Positions 23,206-35,335 of a stretch of DNA of 64,000 nucleotides are shown one piece after another. Origin of the DNA: Dentipellis sp. KUC8613. Its lineage: Eukaryota > Basidiomycota > Agaricomycetes > Russulales > Hericiaceae. The stretch spans positions 129,446-193,445 of the forward strand of contig NSJX01000046.1 in assembly GCA_002286715.1 (NCBI GenBank), given 5' to 3'. Below the pieces are notes generated by a model that saw only the letters and a list, made by a program, of their open reading frames with translations, searched no databases and was not told the DNA's origin. Within the stretch, counting starts at the first letter, position 1. The number at the start of each line of letters is the position of its first letter. The position numbers were made by a program, and so were the translations under genes.

Positions 23206-25084
23206 TCATTGCAAAAGGAGCTCCCTTTCCTGAGAGAGAGTGTTCAATACCCCCGGAAATCTCGGCTCTATCGCGCAGCTGAACGGTATAGGATGGCTGT
23301 CAAACCTTTATTTTAACTGTATGATCAGGATCGAGGAAGGACAATATCGCATACATTACCGTCCCGCTGTCCACGAAGCCTTCCGTATCTAAAGGCTCTA
23401 CATCATCCTTTACCCTTGTGATGTTCGCCGCCCAAAGCAGGACTGCCGCGTTGATGAAGAGTGTATTATTTGCCACATGCCGACCAACGCAGATCCGGCG
23501 TCCGAACCCGAACGTGTGATGATCATCCGAGGAAGCTGCTTTCATAGCGCCAGTCGCATCGAGATATCGGTCAGGATTGAATTGAGCTGCATCGGAGCCA
23601 AAAATTCTGGGGTCGTGGTTCATGGCCTGTATGTTCGCAATGCAGATGGTACCCTTCGGGATGAACATGCCATCGTACCAATCGTCCTGTAGAGCGCAAT
23701 GCGGGACGCCAAAGGGAAGGATGGCCTTCCATCGGACGCATTCTTTGACGACGGCTTGAATATACGGGAGGTGGTCGAAGTCGGCAAAGGTCGGTATCCG
23801 TGAATGGCCAATAACGGTATCAAGCTCGTTTTGTGCTCGCCTCTGAACGTCAGGGTAAGCGACCAAGGCGAGCAAGAGTCATGACATGACAGTAGCGGTT
23901 GTGTCCGACCCAGCAACACTGCGCACGTCAGCAACAGCGCAGTCAGACGGGCTTGAGATTTCTACTCACTACAAAGTCCCCGCCGTCCAAGCAACTTCCT
24001 TCTCGGAGAGATTATATACAGAAGCTTTATTGATCAAGGCAGTCGTGATGCACGGTCGAATATTTCCGTTTTCCTGCAAGTAATCAGCAACTGCAGTTCG
24101 TGACGCAGGCTCAATCCACTGACCGTGCGCTTCGCAACGTCATCGACTAGATTCTTGAACACCAGCGTATATCGCTCGAACCAGTATTTCGCATCCCGTT
24201 TCCATTTACAAAAGCTGGAGGGGGTTTTCAGGGATGAATACTATGCAAGTCAAACCAGCAAGAAAACACACCAGTCCGGAATATTCATCATCGATGGAAA
24301 AAACTCTACGAGATGCGCGCCCGGTCTCATCGCAGCCCCGAGCTGGTTTGCGTAGTCGTTTACATCCCGAACCGACAGATCGCTGTCCGACTGAATTGGC
24401 GAATGGTCATAAACCACGGTCATTATCAAAGACGCTGCATTGCGCCGAAGATACTTGTCCCATTGCATTGGCGCCTCCAGTAAATTCATGGTTAGCAGAA
24501 CCGCTTCGGTGGTTTGCATAGAAAAATATTTCCGGGAAACACGGTTGGTCATAGCTTCATGCGTCGCTCTTCGCATCCTACGCCACCTAGCACGAAAGAT
24601 GAAGAAGATGAGTGCAATTAGGCGGGCACAAACTTACACAGAGTCACGCATTCTGATGGGATAAAACAGACCACCGGAAAGAATCTCAGACCCAACAATC
24701 ATGCGTGGACGTTCGGAATAATTTGCCGAGCGACGGTCGAAAAGGTCGGCAGCAATCCTCCCAGAATTGACGATAAGCATCGGCTGCCCGGCAATATTGA
24801 GGTAAACTAAATCTCCTGGAGAAACCGTGAGCGAATTCGAGACCGAGTCGGAAGAGTGCAGGCATACCGAAAGCCCTCTGCCATTTCTTGAAAACAGAAA
24901 GGAGATCCCCGCGCAGCTGGAAAAGGTTCCCAACAATGGGCAGTCCTCGCGGACCCGGAGGCACTTGATAAAATGGTCTTTGAGCTTGTATGTAGCGCAC
25001 GACGAAGACGGAGAGCACCGAAATGACAATGAGGCTCTTGGTGTCTAAGTTGCGTGGACGATCGACTGCTGTGGGAAGAGACAT
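23206..25084 (-). pseudogene. Cytochrome P450 (P450-2, type A) with a nonsense codon
   Basis: Closely related to P450-1 in every exon and at every splice site. It starts MSLPTAVDRPRNLDTKS, has the anchor and hinge QVPPGPRGLPIVGN, the I-helix AGSDTT, ECVR, FNPDRYLD and FGFGRRICVG, and a last exon ending EPRFPGVLNTLSQERELLLQ. The defect is a single in-frame TGA at 23879-23881, directly after SDTTATVMS, where P450-1 has TGG (W). The predicted product would lose the ExxR and heme-binding halves, so it cannot be a functional P450 unless the stop is read through or is a sequencing error. No frameshift was seen, so inactivation looks recent. Confidence 0.85.
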
Positions 25085-25290
25085 AGTTGGAGTGGAGTGA
25101 CTGTTTCGAACCGCTTCTCCAATTGCTCCCTATAAATTTGGTGGTTCTATAACGGTGTTAGAAGGAATTGAATTGAGACGTAAACCTCCACGGGTGCCAC
25201 AGGCGAATCCTCGTTCTGAATTGATAACAGCTGCGAGTGGGAAAATGAATGCTTCGGTGCATATGGATCTAGCAATTAGACTTCAGAAGC
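25085..25290 (-). promoter_or_regulatory. P450-2 upstream region, conserved with P450-1
   Basis: Counterpart of 20284-20495: the same order of short words, with a TATAAA-like box about 50 bp before the start codon (ccctataaat on the plus strand near 25128-25137). Confidence 0.5.
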
Positions 25291-26259
25291 AAAAGACTGT
25301 GATAGGGGAATATCTTCCCCAGTGGCCCTCAACTTGAACGGTGGCGCAAGGCTTAGGCTGTACCGCGGCTCCATCGCATATGAAAAATATATGAAGGGTG
25401 TACCTATGCACTATACTCGCTTCTGCACGCTGGAAGATGGTTGATACGCGTAGCTCTAAGGATCTGTGTTTGAACACTGCTGCATGGCTGGACACAAGGT
25501 TTACGGTGTAGGCGGTATTCGTGTATACACGAAGCTGATGACAGGCACCGTCTGTCCAACAAGGTTTATGTGGAGAAGCCCCCTATACCTGTACTGAGAA
25601 AGATTACGATATCGGAAGGATTATGGGCGCACCGAATATCGTGTGCCATCGATTGATGATAAGGGGTCTGGAAGACTTTTCCGAGGATAACATATCCCGA
25701 GAACCAGACGCACGTTTCCAATAGGGGCGTCACGGCTGAGAGGTGCATCATCAAGATAGATAGTAATTTCAGTCGTAGCGACAGGGACGAGGAGTTTGCA
25801 TCTATATAAACCAAGTCACTATTACATCGCATTAGACAAGTATGCAGACGAGAGTGAAAGACTCATAGGGCACATACCGTTTGGACCTTGCTCTTTATGT
25901 TTTCTAGGGACCGATGCACGATCGCACGTCATCTTTCGCCTAACAAACAATGGGTGAATGAATCGCGAACGGTAGCAACGGCGGCGCAAAAGGCTCCGAA
26001 GCGACACATAGGGCATAAGATACTCGTAACATCACACGTGAGTGAAACCCTCCGAGTGACATGAACTTCTTCACTTCCTGTATAATTGAGGTCAAGTTCA
26101 TTGGGCTAGAAAGCTGCTGCCGAGGCGCATGTATATTAACACAGATCTGACAACTTGAAGACACTTGTTAGCCATTGTAGAAGTAACCGAGGGCTCTGAA
26201 ACGCGAAATACTGAAACCAAGAAACGTTTTATCCGCATAGATCATACTGCACGAAAAAT
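25291..26259. other. Spacer within duplication copy 2
   Basis: No gene. The section 25500-25630 matches 20700-20830, and 25830-26050 resembles 20990-21230. The rest is unremarkable. Confidence 0.45.
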
Positions 26260-28178
26260 TCAGATGCCCCGCAGCTCCTTCTCGTTTTCCAGCAGTGAAG
26301 ATACTTCGGAAAAGCGGGGCAAAATTATGCAATTGAAGGTTGATGGGTGGCTTTAATTCGGTCGTCAGATAAGTGTCGCCACTAGCTCAAAAGAAACACG
26401 TACGCTGCTATCCCCTCTTCCACATAAGCGTCCGCGTCCAGAGGGACCAGTTCACCATCTGCATCCCTATATCTTTCAATCTTGAGCGCCCAAAGCATGA
26501 TGGCGAAATTGATGAATAACATATTATTTGCGACGTGCTGCCCGACGCAGACCCTCCTTCCGAACCCGTACGAAAGGTGCTCGGCTACGAGACCGGGCTT
26601 CAGCCTGCCCGCATCGTCGAGATACCGCGCAGGATTGAAGTCTGCCGGATTGGGGCCATACAGCTCAGGATCTTTATGCATGAGCCAGACGTTTGGGAGG
26701 CAGATGGTTCCCTTGGGAATGAACATGCCGTCGTACCAATCGTCCTCGGAAGTTGCATGAGGAATCCCGAAGAGGCCGGGTGAGCGCCAGCGCAGAACTT
26801 CCTCAACGATAGCTTGGATGTATGGCAGCTGATCGAAGTCGGCAAAGCTGGGGGTGCGGGAACGACCAACGACGTTGTCTAGCTCATCCTGAGCACGTCG
26901 CTGTGCCTCAGGATGGAGTGCCATAGCGAGAAGAAACCAGGACAGCATATTAGCTGACGTCTCCGATCCGGCGATACTAACACTAGCAGATCAGTGGGGT
27001 GCGAAGGGGGGCAGACAACTGTACGTACTACATTGTACCGGCGAGCCATGCGTTGTCTTCCGCTGAAAGACCATTGCGCGATGCGTTCTCGATGAGATTA
27101 GTGGTGAAACAGCTACGGATTGTACCTGACGCCTGCGGCCACGAAAGAGGTGCCTAGACATTAGATACTCTTCTGAATGGGCATATTGTTCTCATACCAT
27201 CCGGTCCTTGACGTCATTGATAAGGCTCTGGAAATATTTAGTGTCTTTTTTGCAATGTTCTTCCGCGTCCCTGCGCCACTTCGCAAAACTGGAAGTTATA
27301 GCGGTCAGAAAAAATCCTATCGTAGAAAAAATTGCTCCATACCGACGAGGTATGTACATCATCCACGGCATGAAATCCACAAGACTTTCCCCAGGTTTCG
27401 CGCCTCGTAAAAGCCGATTCGTAATGAGATGTGTTTGCTCCACTGACGAAGTCGAAGTCTCTTCCACAGCCATAGGCGGGTGATCGTATATCATGGACAT
27501 GATCAATGACGCCGCACGACGCTGGAAGTGAGCGTTCCACTCCGTTGGCATTGCGATTAATTCCGCTACGAGGAGGATGGCTTCAGTCGTTTGCATAGGA
27601 TAATATTGATGCGATGTCTCCCTTTTCAAGGCTTCATGCGCTGCCCTACGGTGTGGGCGCCTGGAGCCCACACAAGGTCAGCAGCGAAAAGGCAGAAAAT
27701 GAATGGAAATACTAACACTGCACTGTGTGGCTTCAACACCATCATATGACAAGCTGACAGGAGATCGTACGCGATGACGCTCACAGGCCTGTCGGAGTAT
27801 TTGCTTGAGCGACGTTCGAGTAGGTCCATAGCGATCTTGTGCGAATTGATCACGAGCATGCGCTGCCCGGGCACACTCAGATAAATTAAATCACCTTCAA
27901 AAATTGTGTCAATGTCGCGGTGAAGCCTATCCAGATGTGGAGAACATACCATACGTCCTCTTCCACTCCGCAAACACAGATAGCTGAGACCTTCCGACGA
28001 GTGAGAGTAGACTTCCGAGGATGGGAAGGCGTAGTGGTCCAGGTGGAAGTTTACGGTATGGACTGTTGATATACCGCACAAGAAAAAATGTGACGATAGC
28101 TATCAGCCCAACGACAATGCGCTGGTCCTCATGCTCGACATTGTCGAAAAGATGATGGGCTAAAGTCCTGTGAGACAT
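26260..28178 (-). CDS. Cytochrome P450 (P450-4, type B), intact
   Basis: ER monooxygenase of about 515 residues in eight exons. It starts MSHRTLAHHLFDNVEHEDQR, followed by the anchor IVVGLIAIVTFFLVRYI and hinge KLPPGPLRLPILGS. Exon 2 reads GDLIYLSVPGQRMLVINSHK and SSKYSDRPVSV; then YYPMQTTEAILL, WMMYIPRR, FAKWRRDAEEHCKK and NAWLAGTM. The I-helix motif is AGSETS (E in place of the usual D), then ExxR as EVLR, FNPARYLD and the heme loop YGFGRRVCVG. The last exon (HPSTFNCIILPRFSEVS) follows a 54-bp intron and stops at 26260. It belongs to the same group as P450-5 and P450-6 across the window, which share AGSETS/GGTETS. No defect was seen. Confidence 0.93.
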
Positions 28179-29778
28179 GAGAAACGGTGGGTGGCGAATG
28201 TGCATGAGTCTCATTCGAAGATAAGACGTGGAGAAAGAGGCAAAATGACAGATCGGCGTTCTCCAAGAACATGTGGATGCCCTAAGAATAAAACATCGAT
28301 TGCGAGGTCTAACGTCACCTTGACAAATGTGCACAGACAGGGGAAGCAAAGGAAAGAGGACATTACCATGATACTGTTTTCAGTCAGCTCTACACATCGC
28401 GGACTCCACCGGCAAGATACGAGAGCAGCAACCGGACATTCCAATCAGTGGACAGAATGAGATGCTAGAAGAGAGGGTCGTCGTCAGAATATCCGTCTAT
28501 AACTGCTGTCCAACCGAAACACACTAAGCCACTCAACCCTGAGGGAATCCGAGGTCTTCAGCCGTTGCCGTTTCTCCAGCTCCCATTCTTGTTTCCGCGC
28601 GCCCTGTGTGTCCATGTGCCTCACTTCCCCTATCCGTGTATTTCCTCCGCCGCCCGTCATGCAGCGGCTGACAACTCCTCCGACGTTACATCCCGACTTG
28701 AAATCGAATTTGTCTACAACCTTCGCGAGGAGACTGTATCCCGAGTGCGTCCTTCATCTCGAGCAGGACCGGCTATTCATGAGTTCATAAGCCCTTCCAA
28801 CTGTCAAGTGGTGAACTTCCATAGACAGTTTTCGTAGCGCCTGGCTGCTTCCTGCTCCACCCCGTCTCTGCCGTTCCTGTTCAGAGCAAAGATAGCGTAC
28901 CTGATTCGGTCGCTGGGTCTGACCTTGAGTTCTGACGATCCACCTTTCCTTTGGAGCGTCGACCCAGATGAGGTAGATAGACGAGCTCCAAGGCATGGAA
29001 GTTGAGGTATGCCAGTGGGGAGGACAGCACCATCGCTTCTTCCAATGATGCAGCGCTTGGGGAAGGATATGGATACCGTTCGTTTGTATTCATCGGTTTC
29101 AGTAGCGCTCAGCACCCTTTCGATACAATAGCCCTGTCCGCTGCTGTGAACATGCCCCCCAAGTACCTCTACGCGGGTAGCCTATGGACCAGACGCGGTC
29201 ATTCCGATGAAAACTAGAGTCACTGTATGTATCGACACGGATGATTCTGACACCGCAGTCTGAGACACACCTAAGCTTTCAGAACATCCTGTGATACCAC
29301 AGCTAGCTTGAGCAAGAGTACACGGTCAACTCGAAACTTGTCGACATTGGGGTCGAACGTTGTGGTGACCGTAAGAGGCATACGCGACGCCAGCGCTACT
29401 GTAGCGTGATGAGCCTGATTTTCGATTTTGATCATGTTCTCTCACGGTATTCGTCCAAGTTCGCATTCACCGAACTTCGTTACGACCGCCATCATAAAAC
29501 GATACACCCTCATATAAGTATCAACATGTATCCACGTCAATCGTTCTTCGCGCAGCGGTAACGGAGGGATGTGGGCCTCGGCGAGTCTGATCCGAGACAA
29601 GTCGTCACTGCTGCCGAACTAGCTCGATGACGAGTTCTTATAAACGGTACGCAGGAAGAGGGCTGGATTCAAAATCATTCTCTCTAGCTTCTGTTGTTTC
29701 AGAGTAACCACAGCCAGTCCGTACGCGTAAGTGCTTGTAGAGGAATCCGAAACACCTCCGGCTTGGGGATAACACGCA
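28179..29778. other. Long spacer, P450-4 upstream and AKR1 upstream
   Basis: About 1.6 kb with no supported gene. The part up to about 29450 is the copy-2 version of 22079-23205; the remainder holds the promoter of AKR1. Short open stretches here have no recognisable content. Confidence 0.45.
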
Positions 29779-31053
29779 ATGGCATCGAATCCGCTATCAA
29801 TCACTTCGACGGTCAAGCTTTCCTCAGGTAACTGTTCTGCTCCCTAATTGCTCGAGATATCAGGTTGCTGAGAGGATGGATCACAGGACATGCCATGCCC
29901 ACAGTGGGGCTCGGCGTCGCTTTGAACTCTGACGCCAAGGACACCGTTCCAATTGCGCTCGCCGCAGGATACAGGTGCATTTTCATTCCGGCTTGGTTTT
30001 CTTTTCCACCTACCTGGTCTCATTAGCAATCTAGGCTCATTGACTGTGCACAGCGTTATGGAAATGAAGCCGAAGTCGGCGAAGGCGTGAGAGCGAGCGG
30101 TGTCCCGAGAAGCGACGTATTCGTCAGTGAGTGGGACGCCTCAGTCTTTCGAAATCCTGGGAACTAATCAGCATCTAACAGCCAGTAAAATAATGAGCAC
30201 GAACGCTGGATACGAGTCGACAATGACCGGTGTTGAGGCATCGCTGAAGGCGTTCGGCTTCGGTACGTTCTGAAGTACGCCTGCGCTTGAGGAGATCCTA
30301 ATGATTCATTTTAACAGACTATCTGGATCTCTTCCTCATCCACGATCCAAAATGCGGCTCTGAACTTCGCCTCGCGACATACCGCGCCCTCATAGAGCTT
30401 CGCGACAAAGGAAAGCTCAAGAGCATCGGCGTATCGAACTAGTACGAAGCACCTTCTTCTAATTCAGCCCACCCCTGACCAGCGAACAGTGGAGTCCACC
30501 ATCTGGAAGAAATACAGAAAGCAGGATTGGAATTGCCAGCGGTCAACCAGGTCGAGGTACGCAGACGTGCTTTCGAGCAGCACTTCTTACTGACGACGCC
30601 CTGGTCAGACGCACCCCTTCTGCCAACAACGCCCGATCGTAGCCTGGTGTCGCGAGCACGGCATCGCTGTACAAGCGTTCTGCCCGCTCGTCCGGGGGCG
30701 CATGGACGATCCTGTCATAGTCAGCATTGCGAAGAAGGTACGCTACGTTTCAGCAGTACGAAGTGCAGACTCGTATCTAACTCATCCGCGCAGCACAACC
30801 GCGATCCCGCCCAGATTCTTGTTCGCTGGTCTCTGCAGCACGGGTACGCTCCCTCCTGCACTCGCTTCGATCCGATTCTAACAGACTTCCCCGCAGTCTT
30901 GTGCCACTTCCTAAGTCCTCCCACGCCGCCCGCATCAAGTCGAACATAAACGTATACGATTTCGAGCTGGACAAGGAGGACATGGATGCGCTGGACTCTC
31001 TGGATCAAGGTGCACAGGGCGCAGTGAGCTGGAACCCAGTGGATTCTCCGTGA
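29779..31053 (+). CDS. Aldo-keto reductase (AKR1)
   Basis: NADPH-dependent carbonyl reductase, (beta/alpha)8 barrel, cytosolic, about 285 residues in nine exons. The start at 29779 gives [20 protein letters not shown]. The catalytic tetrad is readable: D and Y in [14 protein letters not shown] in VTSKIM, H in DLFLIHDP. The cofactor region has [15 protein letters not shown]. The C terminus is [20 protein letters not shown]. Its paralog AKR2 (40546-41853, opposite strand) has the same N terminus, exon borders and C terminus. Substrates are unknown; proximity to P450s suggests it reduces aldehydes or ketones from P450 products, but this is inference. Confidence 0.9.
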
Positions 31054-32139
31054 AGCACACACGCAGAATACGACTTTCTAGGGATGATAGGGGTGTATGA
31101 ATCCAAGGTCCAGGCGCTGCTGTGACGGGTATGTACTCGTACAATTGAGCCCGAAACCATAAATATAAGTAGGTGCGCATGCAAACGAAAGAGGGTGACC
31201 TGCAAGTTACAAGAATCCACTGGCATGTGAAAGTGATGCAACGATCCTAAAAAGTGATACAAGTCGGAAGCTACTCTTCCATAAACGACCCAAGGGCGGC
31301 GGCTGCCCCCCTTGCAGCGCATCACCGAGATGGGGACCGCTTGAGGCACCCAAAGCACCACACAAGAAGTCGACGTTTTCACTTCTGCTGCCGCTGCTCC
31401 ACGTGATTGTCAGACGAACCCCAGTTCCTCGACATCCATAGAAGAAAAATCAACGGTGCTGCTAGAGGAAACAGGAATGCCCGCGAAAGAAACTCGCAGG
31501 AAAGACGGTACTCCTATCGATCAAGCCCGAGGGCCACCGTCTGCTTGCAGATGGCAGCTACCCGACCGGGTTTCTCTGCGGACGTGATGGTCCCGTGCCT
31601 TTGCATTCGTTACTCTTGCAGCGTCGTCCCTCTGCATCCAATCGGCACCCGCTGCGTGAGGGAAGAAAAGACGCGGAGGGTTGAGGGGAAAGGGGATACT
31701 AAAACACAGGCGAGGTAAGGCGGATACAGGATTGCACAGCCACGAGTGAGATCGCAAATCTACCGCGAGACTGCGGCAACAGGAATGCTCGATAAGACCC
31801 ACTACCACAGGGGTAGCAGGAATAAGGCAGAGTAAATGCAAGTACTAGCTACTGACGTCGCAATCATGCATCTACACTTCGGACGCTGCCGACTTCGAAC
31901 CAGTCTCTCGGCCCGGTTCAAGAACCTGTCACATTATTTAATATTCTGGAGAAGATATAAAACTCTGCCTGTCCGTGTATCAATTAATGGGTGCAGTAAC
32001 TAGATATATGAGTGAGTGTGGGTTATCATCGCAAGAACGAGATGTATCATAATGGAGTTATTTGTCATTGGGACAAGGTCCCAACGTCTTTCCTATTCCT
32101 CTATAGTACAGAATCAACCGATGAGGCCTTGAAAACAGA
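31054..32139. other. Intergenic, contains one copy of a short dispersed repeat
   Basis: No gene supported. Apart from the repeat at 31435-31531, I see only 3' flanks of the converging AKR1 and AOX genes. Confidence 0.45.
31435..31531 (+). repeat. ~95-bp dispersed repeat, copy 1
   Basis: Matches 35400-35492 in the same orientation with only a few differences, for example shared words cgaaagaaactcgcaggaaa and gacggtactcctatcga. It has no inverted ends and no coding content that I recognise. Confidence 0.7.
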
Positions 32140-33721
32140 TCAATGAGATTTGTGTTTCTCCACGAGCTCCTGCGACTCTTCCACGTAGTGCTGAGATGCG
32201 TCGCGATCGAACCTACAAAGACAATCATCAATGAAGTATTCCGTGAGCAAACGTAGGCTCTACGTACTCCACCATTCTGCCCTTCACGTGCATGTTCGGT
32301 TCGCGCAAAGCGAAGGGGTTGATATCATCAGTCTTGAGGTTGGCAAGGCTATGATTGACGAAACGGTGTGTCGTCTCGTCAGAGCGCACAGCATAAATGA
32401 CGTCCAACATCGTGGCGTTGGGCCGGAGCCTCCAATAGTCTTTGGCAATCTCAGGTGCCGGATGGTCAACCCTAAGGGGGGAGACGTGGTCGTAAAACAA
32501 CGGCACTTGATTGAAGAAAGATGTCGTACCACACTGGAAGCCTGCCTGCTTCCATCTCCTTGATGCATCGCGTGTAGGTCACGACAGCTTCTTCTTCCAG
32601 ATGTCCTACAAATCGGTGACAAGTCCGAGGCGAGATGAGATAGGAGAAAACTGGTAGAAGACCAATGAGGAGTGTCTCAACAGGTCAACAGGTAAGATCA
32701 GCGCATACAAAATATATTGTAGAATACCCCTTGAGCCCCAAGGATCAGTGCTCGGAAAAGTATGCCCGGGTTGCGAAGCGTCATAAACGTCCTTCACGAA
32801 CGTCAGCTACAGCTTAGAAGTAAGACGAAAAATCTTACATTAAATGCATTCTCTCGTTCTCAGCCTCTTCGAGTAGCGTGTGGATCCAGCCGGCATCGCG
32901 CCTCTGTTGGAAGATTAGCCGACGATCGCGTTGCCGAGTTTTCAAATGCACATACCATAAGTCGCAAGCTCTTAAGGTGTCGGAGGGTGGCGCCGACCAT
33001 ACCAGGCACGCCAGCGATTGACTCGAGGAAAAGTATTCGCTAAAATCACAATCAGCCGTGTGATGATTAACAGTGAAGGATTGGAAAGTGCGCGTACGTT
33101 CAACCAGTCATGCTCTGTCATGATATATCCACCCTTTTGCAACTCCTCCAAGCTCATGTTAGCTCCCGGAGGGACGGGCTTATGTTTGTAGCCCGAAACC
33201 AGGTCAAAACCCCATCTACCCAGGCACGTTACGGAGTGTTGCCATCTCGATAGAGTAGTATGACGTACCTCAGAATTTTGGCGAAAGTGACTGCGAACTT
33301 GTCGGAAGCTGTCTTAGCTTCGCGATGAAGTACCTGCAAAGCATTATTTGAAGAAATTTATTACTTGAAAATAATTCGTACCTCAACAGATCTCAATTCC
33401 TCGGGGGAATAGACAGGATGAAAGAGAACCCAGTCCCCTGTGACCTCGGACTTGCTGTCGGCAATTTCGGTGAACCGTGGCTGATCCTCTAGTTCGGACC
33501 GGGTATGTCAGAGACGTCAACGCGGAAGGGAAAAGAGTGAGCATACTGATATGGGCTCCCTCTGTCCCAGGAAAAGCCTGCTCGTCAGACTTCTTAGTTG
33601 TGAGCCTGTCTTGTCGTGGGGGGCCCATAGTGATAGATCGGCGAGCAGAGGCAATGAGTGGCGCGGCAGAAAAGACCACACCTCTGCGGATACCGGCACG
33701 ACAAGCAACGAGGGCTAGCAT
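32140..33721 (-). CDS. AOX: Mitochondrial alternative oxidase
   Basis: Di-iron ubiquinol oxidase of the inner mitochondrial membrane that bypasses complexes III and IV. About 370 residues in roughly 11 exons. The N terminus ([20 protein letters not shown], then ASARRS) is a typical import presequence. Family motifs in order: [71 protein letters not shown], then [16 protein letters not shown] and NPFAL. The glutamates and histidines that bind iron ([25 protein letters not shown]) are present. The join [17 protein letters not shown] requires a 50-bp intron at about 32467-32516. The last exon ends VEKHKSH at 32140. Fungal AOX is commonly induced by respiratory stress; no specific site was identified here. 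Confidence 0.92.
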
Positions 33722-34298
33722 TATAGTAGAATATGCTTTGAAGTGGTGAGATGGGGTGTGGTGATGCCACCTACCCCGAAAAGGTCCTTTATATGACCCA
33801 TGCTATGAAGTCAAACCGTGACCTCCCGACAAGAGCGCTCTCAGGCCCGCGTCCTGCCGAATAGCGACGTAACGCCTGGAGACAACCGGTGAAGGTCTGA
33901 GACACATGCACAGAATGTACAACAGGTATCTAAGTGGTTTGCCGAGACGTCGATGGCCTCAGTGTTAGCTTGCGACGAGCCTGGAGGGGCCAATACCATT
34001 GAGGCGCTTCTCCCGTGACACGGCATGTGACCGTGTTGCTGAACGCGTCCCACGAGCTCGGCGAGGTCGGGGCGGACCTGCCCACCCTACATAGTCATGC
34101 CAACCCGGCCCCTCTCGAATGACAAGAGGAAAATCGCGGAACTCACTTGCAAAGAACTCGAAGGAGAATGCTCGGATCCTAGATTGCGATTCGGAGTCCT
34201 CCGACTCGGATTAGGCGCCGCTTCGCTGTGAGAATATGTGAAGACCGGGAGCTAAGTAGTGGAGGCGGTAACGCACATGTAGTACCTTCACGGCACGT
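33722..34298. other. AOX upstream region
   Basis: No gene supported. The minus-strand open stretch 33841-34053 (containing DTCCTFCACV) is cysteine-rich but has no start context or family match that I recognise. Confidence 0.4.
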
Positions 34299-34850
34299 TC
34301 ATCCAAACGTCACCGGAAACCCCTGTGGCCAATTGACCAGTGGCAGTGCGAAGGCGTTATCCAAGTCCATATCAATACTCGAGAAACCAGTTTGTCCGAG
34401 TTGGGGAAACTGCGCTGCCTCGATTCCCAGTTCGTGTGAAGACGCATGCTCTTCAGATGTTAATGGAAACAGCATTGGGGCGTCTGAACCGGTGTCATCC
34501 GAAGTTCCAGAATACATCGGCTGCAACTCTTTGTACAGCGCGATAAGCGTGGGGTGTATTCGGCTGTCGGAGTTGGCGTCGGCGTCTAGCGGGATTGCTG
34601 CCCGTATGTGAGATTCCGAGAACAGGCTTCCGTCCGAGCCCACGAGACTAGAGCCGCCGTCTCCAGCTATGATAGTTATCACAGCGGCATAGATATCACA
34701 GCCCCCACTATTCCGTCTGAACTCCGAGCGACCATATGGAACGGCATGCTGTTGTAATGTCTCGATGCCTCTTCTGATAATCGCATTGCTTGCGGGTACA
34801 TGTCACCTTGCCGAACTCGTGCTTCATCGCCGTCAGCGGCGCATACGAAC
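34299..34850 (-). other. Unrecognised minus-strand coding-like stretch
   Basis: A 128-codon open frame at 34682-34299 (starting ITIIAGDGGSS, ending PQGFPVTFG) can be preceded by SEEASRHYNSMPFHMVARS in an adjacent frame (about 34790-34710), as if one intron or frameshift separates them. Composition is acidic, serine-rich and proline-containing, like the C-terminal tail of a fungal regulatory protein. Upstream it runs into a GC-rich minisatellite, so a complete gene is not available. Probably a gene remnant; I recognise no domain. Confidence 0.25.
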
Positions 34851-34854
34851 GCGG

Positions 34855-35335
34855 CATGGTGCGCAGTGGTGCACGAGAGGCGGCAGAGTAGTGAGCGCGA
34901 GGGGTGGTGAGCGGGAGAGATGGTGGAGCGGCGAGGAGCGCGAGAGAGGGCGGCACGGCGGGAGCGAGGGCGCGTGCGAGAGGCACCGCGTGCGCGGGGT
35001 GGCGCGGGTGGGCGTGATACAGCGCGGGCGGCACGCGAGGGACAGGGTCGGATGGCGGCACATGCGATAGATGGTAGAGCGGCGGGGGCGAGGGCATGCG
35101 CGAGAGGCACCGCGCGTTCAAGGTGGCACAGACGGCATGATACAGCGCGGGCGGCGCATGATGGAGAGAGTGGGATGGCGGCACGCGTGCGAGTGCGTCA
35201 AGGGGCGCGCGGGGGCGACGCGGGGAGGACAGGCAGCGAGGTAGCGAGAGCGGGGCCCACAGGCGAGACGAGCGGTGCACAATGGCGGCGTGCGAGGGAT
35301 GGCGGAGCGGCGAGGAGGCGCGGGCGTTGAGTACT
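34855..35335. repeat. GC-rich minisatellite, ~123-bp period
   Basis: Imperfect tandem repetition. The word tgatacagcgcgggcggc occurs at 35015 and, nearly identical, at 35138 (spacing 123), with gagaggcaccgcg about 37 bp before each. The plus strand is very rich in G and A. Long open frames across it are an artefact of the composition. Confidence 0.75.

Larger units (their letters stand above)
23206..29500. repeat. Tandem duplication, copy 2 (P450-A dead + P450-B intact)
   Basis: Same-orientation copy of 18418-23205, longer because the type B P450 is complete here. The right border is approximate: similarity to copy 1 fades between 29400 and 29500. Confidence 0.75.

Noticed and set aside
24200..24240. 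Suspected loss of a 3' splice site in P450-2 compared with P450-1
   Set aside because: The true acceptor is the upstream ctccag in both copies; the exon begins FSKWKRD (P450-1) or FCKWKRD (P450-2), so splicing is intact.
34708..35280. Long minus-strand open frame rich in Pro, His, Ala and Arg
   Set aside because: It is a translation of the GC-rich minisatellite, repeated in several frames, with no gene-like content.
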